Shown: positions 41,601 through 55,300, counted from the stretch's first letter. The stretch is 64,000 nucleotides of DNA from Echinococcus granulosus (GCF_000524195.1 NW_020170392.1:1499130-1563129); one strand, 5' to 3'. The notes: a model not told the origin generated them from the letters alone. Translations and numbers: made by a program.

Positions 41601-42762
41601 CCTGCACATTAGTCCCTGTCAAAATAATGCTTATTACCTTAGCGATCTACCAAAAAGATGGCATTTTGATGGGAAACACTATTAGCCGAAACCAGGCACC
41701 ATTAAATATTTACTACGGGCACATACATTTATCGGCAGAGACAATTCTACTCGCGTTAAGGATTTCGGATTTGCGTGTTGGATCATATGAATGAATGCAG
41801 AATTGATATTTTGCAGTTAAACGAGCTTAGTGATTCGAGCTGAATGCAAGTTTACTTATTCCCATTAAAAAAATAAATGAGTACCTCATGTTTAATTAAA
41901 TACAGCATCAATCACACATTTCTGTCACGAAACTACTGAAAATTATAAAATCGCCTTTCAATAGCATACCCATATGGCGTATCCTGTAAATCACAGTTCA
42001 GCTTTGACGTTAACAGCATTAATATTGCCTAAGCAACGGAGAGCTGACGCCACACCCTGACTACATCTAGGGCATGACAGAAGCTGCCACTTGTTTATGT
42101 GAATTACCCTCACAGTGTATCCTGAATAACCTAACCTTTCGATCATCGTAAGACACATGAATCAGATTAAACCGATGTCTGAACTTTTCAGCAATTAGAA
42201 AAATAGTTAACCAATGCGCCTTAGTGTGATCCAAAGTCAATTTGGACGAATATATTAATCATATTGTGCACTTCCAATAAAAAGTATTTCCTGACGAAAA
42301 ATAATCTCAAAATTAACCAAACTTGGAGAGCTGATTTTACGGCCCCAGAAGCGTGCGAAATTGTTATTACCAAAGAGAACATAGATATTCACGGTACAGT
42401 TTAATGTATCAAAAGTATCAACATGCTCAACAAAAGAAAATGTTCTTAACTAGTAAGGGAATTGAACCAACAACTTACTCATTAAACGAGCAGGTTAGAT
42501 AGAGCGCCGGACGTTGAGTGCCACTGTGAAAAGTTTTGGTGAAAAGCAACTCAGGAATCCGTGCTTGGAGGCGGTTGGAAATCCAGTCCACCTGACTCTC
42601 ACTAGTGCCTCGTTTGAAAGTGACTACAACGTCACAGTTAGAGGGAGATTTGGTAGAGAAGCTACGCCACTTTCGACTGCGCTCTAGCAACTCCCGTCCG
42701 GTGTAAGCGACGCGATGGCGAAAGTCGGTGAAACGTTCTGCAGCGGAGGAGATGAAATCCAT
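26610..42762 (-). CDS. anoctamin, ANO10/TMEM16K-like (complete, 12 exons, 709 aa)
   Basis: Exons on minus: 42762-42479, 40590-40352, 37895-37654, 35494-35333, 33339-33118, 32251-32123, 31792-31724, 30581-30342, 30282-30085, 29221-29090, 27878-27768, 26711-26610. Every junction is GT/AG with agreeing phase and the sum is 2130 bases. The ATG is directly preceded by an in-frame TAA. Anoctamins are dimeric membrane proteins: lipid scramblases or Ca-activated channels. The ANO10 branch is mainly intracellular/ER. Family signatures: FFTSSERQ and a FPLHD block before TM1; QPLDAVAEYFGVKIALYFAWLG; VWKR with HWGTLD and QPRPLFR; SPITGRLEPFYPRWKR; EMENHRLDESY; FYIAFYRMD; NDYLEMFIQFGFVSMF; NNILEIRSDAFKL; FQRPFSE with GIGVWE; AVEHILFALRF; LEHKRREALR. 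Human ANO10 is 660 aa. The closeness to ANO8 means the subtype should be read as ANO8/ANO10 branch, ANO10 favoured. Confidence 0.95.
33898..34932. repeat. foldback element: long imperfect inverted repeat in an anoctamin intron
   Basis: The left arm 33898-34232 is the reverse complement of the right arm 34531-34932, around a spacer of about 298 bases. Landmark pairs are ACAATAAGGCAC / GTGCCTTATTGT at the outer ends, GGCCGGATACAAG / CTTGTATCCGGCC, CCACACGACGGAGGTGAAGG / its complement, and GCCGGATAATGGGAGCAA / its complement at the inner ends. The right arm carries about 38 extra bases near 34700-34740 and some 25-30 more near 34565-34600. It sits in the intron between the exons at 33339 and 35333. 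The structure suits a foldback/MITE-type DNA transposon or a recent inverted duplication. No target-site duplication is obvious at the arm ends. Confidence 0.88.
35558..35640 (+). repeat. truncated copy of the TRIM-like terminal repeat in an anoctamin intron
   Basis: Shows AACTCTCGGTTTTGCTAA, GGGCTTCGCCATTGTACTT and CCGCCACACAG in family order, then loses similarity. Confidence 0.6.
39500..39646 (+). repeat. solo copy of the TRIM-like terminal repeat in an anoctamin intron
   Basis: Keeps the 3' two-thirds: CCGCCACCGGGCGGCC, CTCCAAGCCC, ATGTATTCTGCCCGG, TTATATCTTCTGTCGGC and TTTCGGGGCGCTACA. Confidence 0.7.
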
Positions 42763-45700
42763 TTAAGAAGGCGACAGGGGTGGCGAATTTACAGTAGGCA
42801 GGGATAAATAAAACGCACGCCAAGGTCACCTCTTTGTGCAAGAGGGGGAATTAACCAATAGAAAAGCACAACTATGCGGCCGGCGTGTCGGGCGAATAAC
42901 AAGTACTATGGTGTGCTATGTTGTATCTACCTATTAAAAAGTGATTTCTGTAAATATGGGAAGCATCTGAGGCCGTGATACAGATTTCTATGGAACCATG
43001 CATTGCATAATTGCTATCTTCAAGCAATTATGGTTAGATCTGTCTAGAACGGTTTATTAAGACGTGATACCTAGTCATTAGTCAGTAATCGGCTGCTTTC
43101 GAATTGACCATTTTGTTTCGAAACAAAATGTGCTTTATAAAGAACTTCAATGCTACTGAAGCAAATGTCGTAAGTAACGAAACTAATAATTTGTAAGACC
43201 ATATTACAAGTAGGGTTCTCAAGGCAGTGAGATACAAAAGTTTTTTTGATTTTATTAGATAAAAAGACACAATTAGTATAAAGTAGGGGTATTTTGCGAG
43301 TGTCAAGCACAGGGAAGTCTTCGCTAACACTTTTGCAAAAGTGTGTGCTTTTCGAAAACAATAAAAAAACAGTACTATTACGAGAAGTAATTTTTTTTTC
43401 ATACGAGAAAACTTAATCCTGTCGGACAATCCTTCGACTCGAGAAATGCGATTTTCCACAGGTAAGGTAGTTGGTTTAACAGAGTAGTTCGCTATTACAC
43501 CTATAAAACATCTAATAATCTACCAAATGAAAAAAATGTGAGAACTTTAAATAATTTAATAAAAGACCGTATTTTGGGGTTGAGAAATCTAAAAGCCCAG
43601 TGATTTTGCGAATTGGCAAGAGGATGTCCACATGCTCACATTAGCAACTGACATTTAAAAAAAACAGAAAGACAAAAAGTCCGAGGTAGTGCTTAAAATA
43701 TGTGTAAATAATGGTGAAGTAACTCTCAGACTCAAAATGCAGTAACTAATGAGTTTTCTGATAACTCTGAGGGGATATGGAGGTTTAGATATGAAGTAAC
43801 AGCACAGCGTTTTACGCGAGACAGAAGCAACTAGCTAGCATACATAAGAGATTTGAACATAGAATGTGCCACAGTTATAACCGCAAAGTAATAATACAAA
43901 TATGTATAAATGCCTATCTTAATTACTAAGACGTAGCAGGGCATGCTAAGTAAAAGCCTACAACGAAGGTTGTTTCTTCTTCAACCAACTATTTTGTAAA
44001 TCTAAAGGCGTAGACTAAGGAATGGAAACAGGTAAGGCCGCAACACACTTTTGTAGGCGGATCTCTATTAAACAATTGGCCGATAACCAAAGTTAATATG
44101 TTAGAGAACAAGTTCTTCGTTGAAAACCATGCAGAACAACAAGTCCTCTCTGCAGAGAGTTCAAAATAATTACCTTTGTACTTATGAACATCCGGCATTC
44201 CTAACCATAGGATGCAAGTGTACAATTCCACAATCTTAAAAGTAGCAAACACCTTAGATAGGCCGTCGGACAGTTAAAACACATTCAAGGTAGAAAGTTG
44301 TGATCACTGTATGGCAGAAATTAGATAGTGTGTCAAAAATTAATGAAATTGATCCGCGGCCTTTGCAAAGCCCCTACAAATGCACCTTAAAATTTGCAGG
44401 AATGTTTAGCATCCTATAGTCAAAAATTATTTCACGCACCCATAATGGATGCGACAAGTCTCCACTAAGTAGCTGATTTGTGTTGAAATGAACATGGCAC
44501 ATGCTTAAGCCTTAGTTTTGGTCGGAATCTACACACATACTTTTGACACATCTTAAGTCAGTTTTGTGTCACGGTTAATGAATCACTTCTGGCATTCTTT
44601 GAAGTCACAATAAACCAAGGCATCCTAGAACCTTTTTAGCGCCACAGTAGAGAAGAATCAACAGATTATCAGCACGGTCCATAGACGGTGCAGCACTGTT
44701 GGGTTATAACTCGAAAAAATGGGAGTCCTCGCGTTACTAGGCGCAAACTCAGGCAACACATCACGGCATTAAATTCAATTTGTTAATTAATGTGGTTTTA
44801 AGAACTTATCGCTAGATTAAAGGTTAGATTTTGCAAATCACGAAACCATAGATTCAAGGGCGTGTCATTTCTACTTCTGTTTGATTAATTCGTTTACGCA
44901 TCTCTACTTTTCTCCTGACCATTAAAAACTTCCAGTTCTAAAGTATCTACATCATGTTTTAGGCGTTTGCACTACCTTTTCGGGGTTTGTGATTAGTATA
45001 TGTGGACTGCATAATAACATGTTGAGGATGGCAAACAAAAAAAACCTCGTGTTAGGGACTTCACCAATGTATTTATGTAGCGTCCCGAGACTCCCTAAAG
45101 ACGAAAGAAGACACAATACTCGGGCAGAATACATATATCCAGCACGGAAAAGGTGTCTGGGCTATTGGCATAGCCCAAAAGGCCAGCCCACCCAGCAAGG
45201 TATAAGGGAGCTAATTCGAAGTACAAAAGTGGCGCCTCACCAGAACCGAGGGATAAACCACTATCGTATTGCATTTACCTTATTGTCAGTATTCGGGTAA
45301 ATCAATATCTCACACTGTTAATAAGGGAAGAGCTTATACTGGTTAATAAGAAAGTATCTGAGTTGTAAGGGAACTAAGTGGAAAACCGGGGAACCAAGTA
45401 GCTTGAAGAAACTTACCTACAGAAATTTATTACAATAAAGAAACTTTTCATGCCTGGTCTTTTCCGAGCAATTCACTTAATCTGACTGAAAACGGTACTT
45501 AAATACCATGCCTTCTATTTTAATTAAATTCAAAAAAGACTGCTAAAACTAGCTGACATTCGTTTTCTGGTATTTCTTATCGTGGTTTCTTACGTCTACA
45601 TCAAATGTAACTCTGCCAAGTAATCCTTTTTCCCGGAGTGTTTATAGAATTGGAGTCGCTTTAACCGACCATTCCTGATTTAATCCCTGTGTATGCACAC

Positions 45701-46359
45701 CATCTCCAGGTGCAATAATTATGATACGTGGAATTAATGTTTCAAAACTTGCACAGACTTTAATCCCTGTAATTATATCCAAGGACTCCCCCTAAAATTC
45801 TAAAATAAACCAGTCTAGTCAGCTTTTTCATTTTCGCCTTGTATTAGGCATACGTTACACGATGATTGTCGTTGACGTGATTCCTACCTGAATTCTGGGG
45901 AATCGTTTATGTCTTGGGTTCTACAATTCCACACGTTAGCCGCCGATGTACCCCACTTAAGTCAATTAGATTGTGAATGATCCTACCCAGACGCACTTCT
46001 TCCGAAATTGTTAATTGGATAAAGTGACACCTTTTTATAGCACTAGACCCAATGTATGCTTTTAAATGCTTACAGATGGTAATGACGGATGAATAGGGTA
46101 AATTTGCTCAATCATCGACTCGAGAATTACGTCAAACAATCCATTAACCATTGAATTTGTGCAGACACATGCTCCAAGACATTCGATGCTCGGCCAATGG
46201 GAGCTGAGGGCGGTGTTAGCCAATGAGCCTTCAGTTTTACAATAACGAAGTTCGTATCGACGATTCGAGTTTACTACAAATCGGCGCATTCAAGAAAAAA
46301 TTCGGTGCGTGAGTGATACAGCACCACAGACTGAGGAATTCCACATTTCAAAATCGACG
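42763..46359. other. intergenic region between divergent anoctamin and tetraspanin genes
   Basis: The two flanking genes are transcribed away from this 3.6-kb region, so both promoters are expected here or further out. I recognise no definite TATA or initiator. It contains one solo repeat at 45070-45260. Two overlapping minus ORFs near 43.1-43.4 kb are AT-rich and lack family signatures. Confidence 0.5.
45072..45262 (-). repeat. solo copy of the TRIM-like terminal repeat, well preserved
   Basis: On plus starts at TGTAGCGTCCCGAGACTCCC and keeps GACGAAAGAAGACACAATAC, CGGGCAGAATACATA, GGCATAGCCCAAAAGGCC, CCCACCCAGC and CACCAGAACCGAGGGATAAA. It appears near full length on its 5' (plus) side. Confidence 0.72.
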
Positions 46360-49300
46360 ATGTCCTGCGCAGTAAAATTTATGAAATTCATTCTCTTCAG
46401 CCTCAATCTTCTTTTCGTGGTGAGTTAACTGAGTCAATTTTCAATGAATTGATTAAAATCACACTTAAAGTGGTCACTAATCATTGAATTTGTAAGGGGA
46501 AATGCGATTCTAAGCATATTCTTGGTTTAGTAAGCGCTCCACCTATTAAGGGCATGATTCTTCATTCAGAGGATACATAAATATCTATAGGTAATAGAGA
46601 AACTAAACAATATTACTTTTTTTTGAGGTACAGCTTCCGATCAAGATTTAGCTAATTCCATCGAAAGGTCTGCATCCAAGGCTACTGTTCTTGTGTTGTC
46701 GTGATGAGAGAGATGTTGAGTTGTGCGATATTTCAAAATAAGTCAACAAGGAACATGTGGATTTAGTTCACCTTAACAGTGTGTTTTGGTTGTTGAACCG
46801 GATGTTTACTGATTTTTAGACATAAATTCATTTATGCTATTCTAAAACTGAGTTAAGCAAGGAATGGCAAGGCCCACTTTATAGGCATTGAATCATGTGT
46901 CTTCATTTTCTGGTTTTTAACCATTCCCTCAAATTATTCCTTTGATTAGCTTTTGTAAGGCTTCTATTTGCTTCTAAGGTAAATGTATTGTTTTTAACTA
47001 AACCGTGTCATGACTTATGTTTCAATCAGTGATATCACGACATCACACATAAGTTCCGGCAATAAACCACTACTCTGCCTGGAGATGTTTGACCACTTTG
47101 TGAAGCCCCAACAAAATTTTCCATGCCGACTTACGAGGTGAAGAGGCTCATATTACGTTCATTTCTGATGATATCTCTGATTTAAGTTCACATCTTGTTT
47201 GCTTCGGATCGTGCCCTTTCTGACTGGCATATACAGCAAAATGTATCGAAATGTAACCATCACTGGTTTGGGTGTATGAAATGTGCATTCCCCCGACAGT
47301 TAATCAGATCCAGACACTTTCTTCTTTAAGTGTTTTGATTACCTGAATGATGCCCTCTATTATTAGGCTCCTACTATTTCACCAACTTCTCGAATAGCCT
47401 TACTCACAGGATCTTCGTTTCAATCACGGAAAAATGCTGTTTTGGATTTTTAAATTACTTAATGCAAGAACAAAATATGCAGAAGAGATAATATACTTGT
47501 GTGTAAATATTTGTCAAAATAGCTTTAGATGAAATTTATCGGGTATGAGGCACCTTATGGCAAACAATTAATGAAGACTCAATTACCTTTGAGCATAATC
47601 TGTCTCTACTTTAAAAGACCTTCCAAAAAGGACAGCGTAAAACTTTTGATCGATTACAGGGTTTTATATATGTTATGTACGGGTTTCAATTTCCATCAAT
47701 TGAAAAAATTCTAGGTTCATGAAGGTAGACGGGCAGTGTCCTCATTCGTCAATTATCACTGAATGACCTGTGCTCATTTTTACCGAAGTCACTTTAAGCC
47801 AATCACTGAAGCCTTACACATTACCGTAATCTTTGGGCTACTAGCACCTTACTTCTTCATTCGTGATTATGACTTACCTTCCTTGATAGCATTCATGAAA
47901 TCGTCAATTATCAGTCCTAGTATTCGATGAGTTTACGTCTATCAGACTGTTTCTGCTTAATTCAGTACAAATGTAGATGGACAGGCGCATTTGTTTATAG
48001 ACGAACGTTAAGTTAGTAGGTGCATGAGGTAAGACGAAGAGATAAACTAAATGGTGACGAATAAGTCGTAAAATCACAACGCCAACTTCTGGTGCTAAAT
48101 GCAGTAGAGTTGGGAGCCCTCATCTTAGTGTCTGGAGTCCAGCTATCACTCTTGATGTGTTATTTTACCTCTTAAACTAGGTCATTTAAACGAATTATTG
48201 AACTGGCACTTCACGCCGTGAAGTTTAGCGATACTTTTAACCCGGTAGGTTGGAGAAAAATATATTGCTTGGGTTGAAATCCTGTATATGGAGAAATTGT
48301 GAACGCACTGATGTACTGGAAATGCCCAAAGTGAGACTAGACATTGGTTGACTATTTCATTGAAGTGGCATAAGGAGTTTTGTTTACCCTAAACTACAAA
48401 GCAATGGCAAGTTTTCGGCATTTTACTGACACCTGAAATATTTACAATAATAGCGATTTTTAAATATGGTGCATATTTATTACTCATAAATCAAGTGGCG
48501 AATCAACATCCAGTAACTGCTGTTAGAACATACCTAGTCAGTGAGTATTTAGACGGGTTAGGGGCCCTTTCTTTAAAATAATAAATCTTATTTACCTCGC
48601 AAGGTCATAGTCGTGGCTGTAACACAAAACGAGAGTTGGAAAATTTAGTCATGCGAATTCGCTTGTACAACCAATTCCAAAACATAAAGCCACTGACTTC
48701 GATTTGCCTTCCTCCTTATCGACCAAATATGGTGAAAGAGAGCAAAGTTTTATTCTCAAATGTCACTTTTTAAACGACATGACCATCTACCAATGCGGTG
48801 GGGTCCTTCAGTTTCAAATGGCGTGGATTTTACGGTTGAATATTTAACATTCCAAACCATCAGAAGTGTCAGACTTCTCCCTAAGTAAAGCGTCCGTCCC
48901 AAATAATTTAACAGTGGTTAGGGTCATTTAAGTTATTGTTTATTCTACAAGGTTTGTGATTTCATGCGCTTGGCTTCATACAAGCCCACGCTCTTACAGC
49001 GTCCTGTTTAGAATATTTATGAGCGGAACTGAAGGTTTCTATGGCGTGGAGAGGTGATCTCGTCGTTTGGACAGTGATATTTGAGGGAAGGGCTTTGCTT
49101 TCATCACCTCTAGTCGATCAAGAAGAAGGAAATGCAAGCTCCATAGCTTTTGTGTTTTAAAATTGGCTATGTAAGCGATTTATTTTTGTCACAGTTTGAA
49201 GAAAGTCTTTTTCACTTTTACTACCCTCAAAAACCGTGAACATTAACATTCTGTGAGCTTAACTGAACATCTGAATTTCAACTGTTTTCCATTTTTGCTA

Positions 49301-52300
49301 TATTACTGAAAGTCTTTCACGCTAATGCGGTTTAGTGGCTACTACAATATATTGACGTTGATCCTCTTTCAATAACATTAGTATAATATTATTTTCCTTG
49401 ATTATGCTTATGTATTTCTTCGGCCAGTGTGTAAGCCGACGTAAAACTTGTAGAGCAAAAGGGAAACTACTAATCCACGCCTCAATGGTCTGCATTAAGT
49501 AACAGGATCAATGACAGGATAAATGGAGGTGTCATCATTGCACATTGGCAAACCGAGCAAGTAAAGAACGCTTGATTTGGGCTGCTAAATAAAACTATGG
49601 AAATAAATAAACACTTGAAGATCGCAGATTCCTGAAATTGTTTTACCTTAAAAAAGTCATTTCAAAGTGTACACCAACGTTTCACTCAGTACCACGGGAA
49701 CTTTTTGTGTTTGGGAAGAGAAAGAGTAGAATTAAATTAGAGAAAAATAATTTAAAGCGTTTATTGAAATCATGTTCTTTGTGTTTTAAGACACACTATT
49801 CTATCCCATGTGAAATTTTTTTACTCCTCAATACCGCAGTAGATGGAATATTCCTCGGTTTTCATCGAACTGTCCTCGTACCTAGTTTCGATTGTCATTT
49901 TTAAGTTCACGGAAAAAAATTTAAGTAGGACCATTGCAATTGATCTACGATTTTGTCCTCACTTGGGCGTAATATTGTTCTGCTTATTAATATCATTTCT
50001 AATCACTTCGCAATATCCTACTAGGAAAGTGTTTTCGAATGTAAAGCTTCACCTAAGCGGTTCTAAATTTGGCGGAAATAAAGTACCGGGTGGTAAATAC
50101 CGGGCAAAACGAACTGGCGATTTCCCTTCTGGTTTGCGTAGGTTGACTTGTTCAAGTGAATATTCTCAACCAATTTTACAACGAAAACACAGCTTATGAG
50201 GCTGTAAGAATTGACAGAAACCATCTTTGCCAACTTCCTCGTCTAAAAGCCACAATCCAAAACACGAATTTTACTTCAATTGGTTCAACGCACTCTTTCT
50301 TGCCCACAGCAGGAGATCTTATTATTTCCCTTTCACGGGTGAAATACAAGCTGCTAATCGTTTGAGTAACACAGAAATCCACGAGCCAAAAGTCTCCTTC
50401 AATTTGTCGAAAGTTTAACCTTGGTGATGTTAATCGCCTCCAATTTGTGTTTGCACTCTTTTCCTAAAATTGCCTTAATTGAAAAACAAGGCGTCAGAAA
50501 CCTTTTAAAGTTCCATTTTCATTTATCAAAGCACGCGCTCTCAAAATACACTCGAGACGCGCAGTTTTATGTGGACACTAATTCATTGCGTAATAGATGA
50601 CAATTTTATAGACCAGTATGCAACACCTGGACTTAAATTGGCTCCATGTTACACTAGTTGGAGGAGTATCCCAAAGCACTTCAGAAAAACGCAAACTTGA
50701 AACCATTCCTTAGGCATCTGATTTAGTTATTCTAATCAAAAACAAATATTGGTTCCATCCGCAGTAAGCTCGGTGTTTCTCTCCTCCACCTCTACCTTCA
50801 TACCCTTGGGACGGACAAACGAGTTGGACGAGGACATGCAATATGGGGTAGCAAGAAATAAGTGAGGGAGCATAGATATCGCGGCTTAAGCATGCTTAAG
50901 GTGCGTTTTGTCCATGGGGACAGATGGAGCCCACTTCGTCAAGAGGTTCGAGGTAAATGACCGCCTCTTGCCTCAAAGGTACATTCCAACAAATATATAT
51001 TACACAAACAACCTGTGAAGCATTTCATCTTTCTTTGAATAATCAAGAGCATTGTCTAAATTTTGTTGGAAATCATACTTCAGGACTGATTTGTAGAAAA
51101 GTGCAATTAAAGTGGGCAGCTTTTCAACAAAAATAATATCATGTTAGTTTTTTAGCACACCTTTCAACCTGATTTATTTTATATTTAAAATGCTATTGTC
51201 GCTTTTCCCCTTGTGATGAAGTCTCACCATGGCTGTGCTATAGGATTATTTTCTGTGAATGCATGAATACCATTTTCACGACTTAAGACAAATTGAGGAA
51301 ACAAGAGCACTGGACATGTTTGGTTTAGCTGTGCATGCTAGTCGTCTTTCATGCACCAAAGCACAAAAGATTTGCTCACTTGAAACTCCTGTAAAAAACA
51401 GGTTAAGTCATTTCCTTGAGCTAAGAAAACTCCATTCCCCAGATGTGAGAGTTCTCACTTATATTTTTGCCAAGCTTGTGCTGGTTTTTTTAAGCAGAAA
51501 AATAGCAACATAAAGTTAAACAAGACTGCATGTTGCTTTAAAAGACAGTTGGGAAGTATGAGAAAGGCTAAATTTATTCAGGGGGCGCTTTTCTTGCTAC
51601 TGCTGTCTGCTCAAGAAGCGGAACAACATGAGCCTATTTTTCAGCTTAAAAAACTTGAAGAATGTAAAAATTGACTAATTCAACACAATAAACACTGTTT
51701 ACCAAACTGCTTGCCAAATCAAAGTAAAACATAATGAGACCGGTAAGTTGCGATAAGAAATTTAATCCCATGCAAATAGAGCCCACAAGACTCACCAAGC
51801 CCTCCATTTATTAAGTTTATTTATAAATATTATGTTGCATCCAAAGTGATAAATAGAATATGCACTTTGTATAAGTATAATGGGCTCAGTGTTTCTCGCT
51901 TCCACCTCCGCCTTCATACCCATGAAAGGAGCGGATGAGTTGGACAAGGGCACGCTTTATTGGGTAGGAATAAAAAAACTGGGGGGTACAGATATCACCA
52001 TTTAGGCACGTTTAGAGCACGTTTCCTCATCCTCGAGGGCCGACGACGTCCTAACCGACAGGAGGCACATATCAAATCACCACTCTGGCCCCCAAAAGGT
52101 TGAGTCAAACAAATATATGTTGCACAACTAATGCTGAGTATTTTTGATAACTTAAATAGGTATATTAGAGGAAGTTAGATTAAATACCTCACCCCTCCTT
52201 GAGCTAGAAAAAAAAAGTAACTCGCATCACCATCTACTTATGGGCATAAATATAATATATAATGAATATTCTGGAGCATGTATTTAAAACGGGCCCAAAC

Positions 52301-55300
52301 TCGACATTTTTAACGCTATCCCCAACATCTTTAAAGTAAGGGATATTTTTAAGCTTTCAAGAAATACAAGCAGTGTATGGAGAAGGCGCCACCGTACAAC
52401 TCGGATGGCGTGATAGTATTGTTAAAACACAAAATTTTGAGTAGTACAATTTTCTTTTTAAAATAAAGTGGCCTCCGATGAAGCTGGTTTCGTGGGCATT
52501 TTAGGTTGGGGGCAGTGCTAGCTGTTTATCACTGTACAACCTTTCCTATAATAGTGCTACCCGTCTTTCTCCAATGTCGACTTCTCATGCGAATAATACA
52601 AGAAACAGATTGCCGGTCATTTTTTATTTCATGGGTAATACGGAAAACGGTGAATGTAGGTTCCATGTGTGATATTAATCTGATGTTAGTAGTTTTTAGG
52701 TTTTGTTACTAAAACGCTATAATGCAGTTAGATCAATCCTAAATTTTAGCAACTCTGAGGTTGGAGCAAGCGCTGAAAGGTTGTTTCAATCGGATGGAAG
52801 TTCTTTTTTATATTTTAGTTAAAATCGTCAGTGCCCTTGTCTATTTCACTCAATCACCAATGAGGCATGAATCCGGTTCATTTTTCGACCTCTTTGTCGG
52901 AAACTGCGGTTTTAAGCGAAAAAGCCTCTTAGAACAAATAAATAATACTTTGATTAAAAAGTGCTTTACATAATTTACTTACTTTTAACGGATTGTTCCC
53001 AACATAGGGCTTATAAAGTTTTTAAAAGAGTCTCCTAATTCGGGAGAAGTCGATTTTCAATACTAAGAATATGGATTTGAATAGCAAAACTTATTGTCAT
53101 TATTCAAACAGAATTATCAGTTGTTAGTTATCCATTTTAACTTTCTGAAGCGTTTGAATGCATGTGTGCCGTGTGTGGCGCCCAAAGACTTCCTCGAAAA
53201 CGAAAGGTGACATAGTTCTTAGCCAGAGTATGTATTTTCGACAGCCAGTTGGGCTTGGGGCTCCTGGCATGGCCCGAAGGCCAGCCTACCCAATTAAAGT
53301 AAAAGATTAATGGCCCTAAGTGGCCCCCTCACCAAAACCTAGAATTAAGTAACCAACGCATTACATAGTCCCTCTTTCCCTTTGAGCGGCGTCCCCGGCG
53401 CTCGCTTTGATCAACCNNNNNNNNNNNNNNNNNNNNNNNNNNNNNNNNNNNNNNNNNNNNNNNNNNNNNNNNNNNNNNNNNNNNNNNNNNNNNNNNNNNN
53501 NNNNNNNNNNNNNNNNAGTGTTTAGCCGCTCTCCTCAAGAGTAGAGAGGTGGGGTGGTTGTCGAAGGTGGATGCCACCTTAGACATGCTGTTAGGGGACG
53601 TCAGAGATTCTCCCATCCAAAACATATGTACTTCTTCCACCCCCGATAGGGTCTACCACTTGGCAACAGAAATCAGGACAAATCCTAAAAGGTGGGATTC
53701 GTTTTCAGCTTCCACCAATGCATCGTCCTGAAACCGTCCCAAAGATGAAAGAAGACATAATGCTTGAGGAGAACATATACATTTGACATGCATAAGACCT
53801 TTGGACTACTGGTATAGCTAATAAGACAGGCCGCCTGGCGGTGGTAAAGAGGCGGAGCCCAAAGTCATCCATTACCAAACCCTCAAGTTGACCAAACGAT
53901 CAAAGCATCCCATTCAATCATAGCAAGACAACTACGTGTTTAACCCCTGCCTTTGTCAATTCGTTGATAGCGTTACAAAATAAATATTAAAAACAAGTGA
54001 TAATTCCTCTGATTCCTCTCAATTTGATTTTCAAGGGTACATCATATATTTCATGTAATGATTTTGATAAAAATCGGTGGAAAATTTTTTTCCGAAAATG
54101 CTTTTCTGTTTGGCGCTCTTTTGTTTACCTCAACTACGTGTAAAAGTAAATAAAAGTTCGTGTGCATGTTAAATATTAATGATTGGTCAGAAACCGATGT
54201 TGCAATTATTCATTTCTATACTCCTGCCTGCAAATCCCTATCACACCTCATCAACTACTACAGCTGTACTTTGTACCATAAAATATGCATGCATTGGATT
54301 TTGGAACATCCGACCCAATGAAACAAACTTTGGCAACTTTGCCTACGGTTGTTTACGAAGGGGCATGAGCGGATCAAATTCGTTAGCACTTCAAAGCTGG
54401 TGATTAAAATTTGGCCAAATTAATTATTGCCCGAAGCATAATACGGTGAATGAAGCGTAAGTTAAAGACCAACCTTTTAAAGGTTTAATTTCCACAGCTA
54501 AGCCATTTTAATATTTTGGAATGTGTTCCTACAATAAGTACCCCGAGGTTTTCTTAGGGAGGAAAATTTGGAACAAGATGGTGGAAGCTTGTTTACTTCA
54601 GATTAGCAGGCGCAAAGAAGGTTACCTACTGAGGAGAGCAATAAACCTAGAGATAATACGGAAATGTAATTTAGATAGCCAAATGAGAAATAAGTATGCA
54701 AGGGATATTTCTGCAAGGCTGTTTGAGTTAACAGTTCCATGCAAGGAATTGGAAACTAGTCTCCTAATTAAACTTTCACATTTTTAAACAAACTATGTGA
54801 AGATGGCTGTGATTTTTACTAATGCTATTTAGATTTCGCAAACTGACCAGGTTTCTGGAAAAGCTTGCCTTTGCATTAAAGTATTGCCATCTGTTTAAAT
54901 AACTAAGGCAATCGGCTAGAGTCTTATTTATGGTGTGGTTGTCGATCTTTGGCCTGTTATAGTAATACTTATTCACAAATGTTTGACCAGACAAATTATT
55001 TACGAATTAGACCATGCGCGCTTTATTGTTTATTCTTCACACTTAAAATGCAGGCAGCGTTTAGTGTATGGCCGCGTAGAATGCAATCGTCATGGCAATG
55101 CACTCAGTGTTGAAGGTGCTCAGAGAGTCAAGAAATCCATGAAGTTGTCAACTTTCCGCATTACGAAGGAGTTAGGTTGCTTTATCATGACTGAGGTCGA
55201 ATTGCTTTTGCCATTTAACTTAAGGCGTCACCTAGGCCATTGGCTTTTTGTGAAACAATTTTGAATAGTGGTATAGGATTGAGTCGAATAATCACCTCAA

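Noticed and set aside
43071..43459. Two overlapping minus ORFs of 96 and 125 codons upstream of the anoctamin
   Set aside because: AT-rich composition with Lys/Leu/Phe bias, no family signature and no splice context; two overlapping frames open at once point to chance.
44989..45300. 103-codon plus ORF
   Set aside because: Mostly the dispersed terminal repeat read in one frame.
47529..47714. Plus ORF with a stretch resembling a reverse-transcriptase motif (SKKDSVKLLIDYRVLY)
   Set aside because: No second RT motif such as YxDD follows in any frame nearby, so chance similarity is as likely.
51259..51513. 84-codon plus ORF between the direct repeats of the second family
   Set aside because: No recognisable domain; not enough to call a gene.
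53549..53731. 60-codon ORF conserved between both gapped repeat copies (also 10234-10416 on minus)
   Set aside because: Conservation follows from the near-identical DNA tract; the ORF is on the strand opposite to the inferred element sense and has no known motif.
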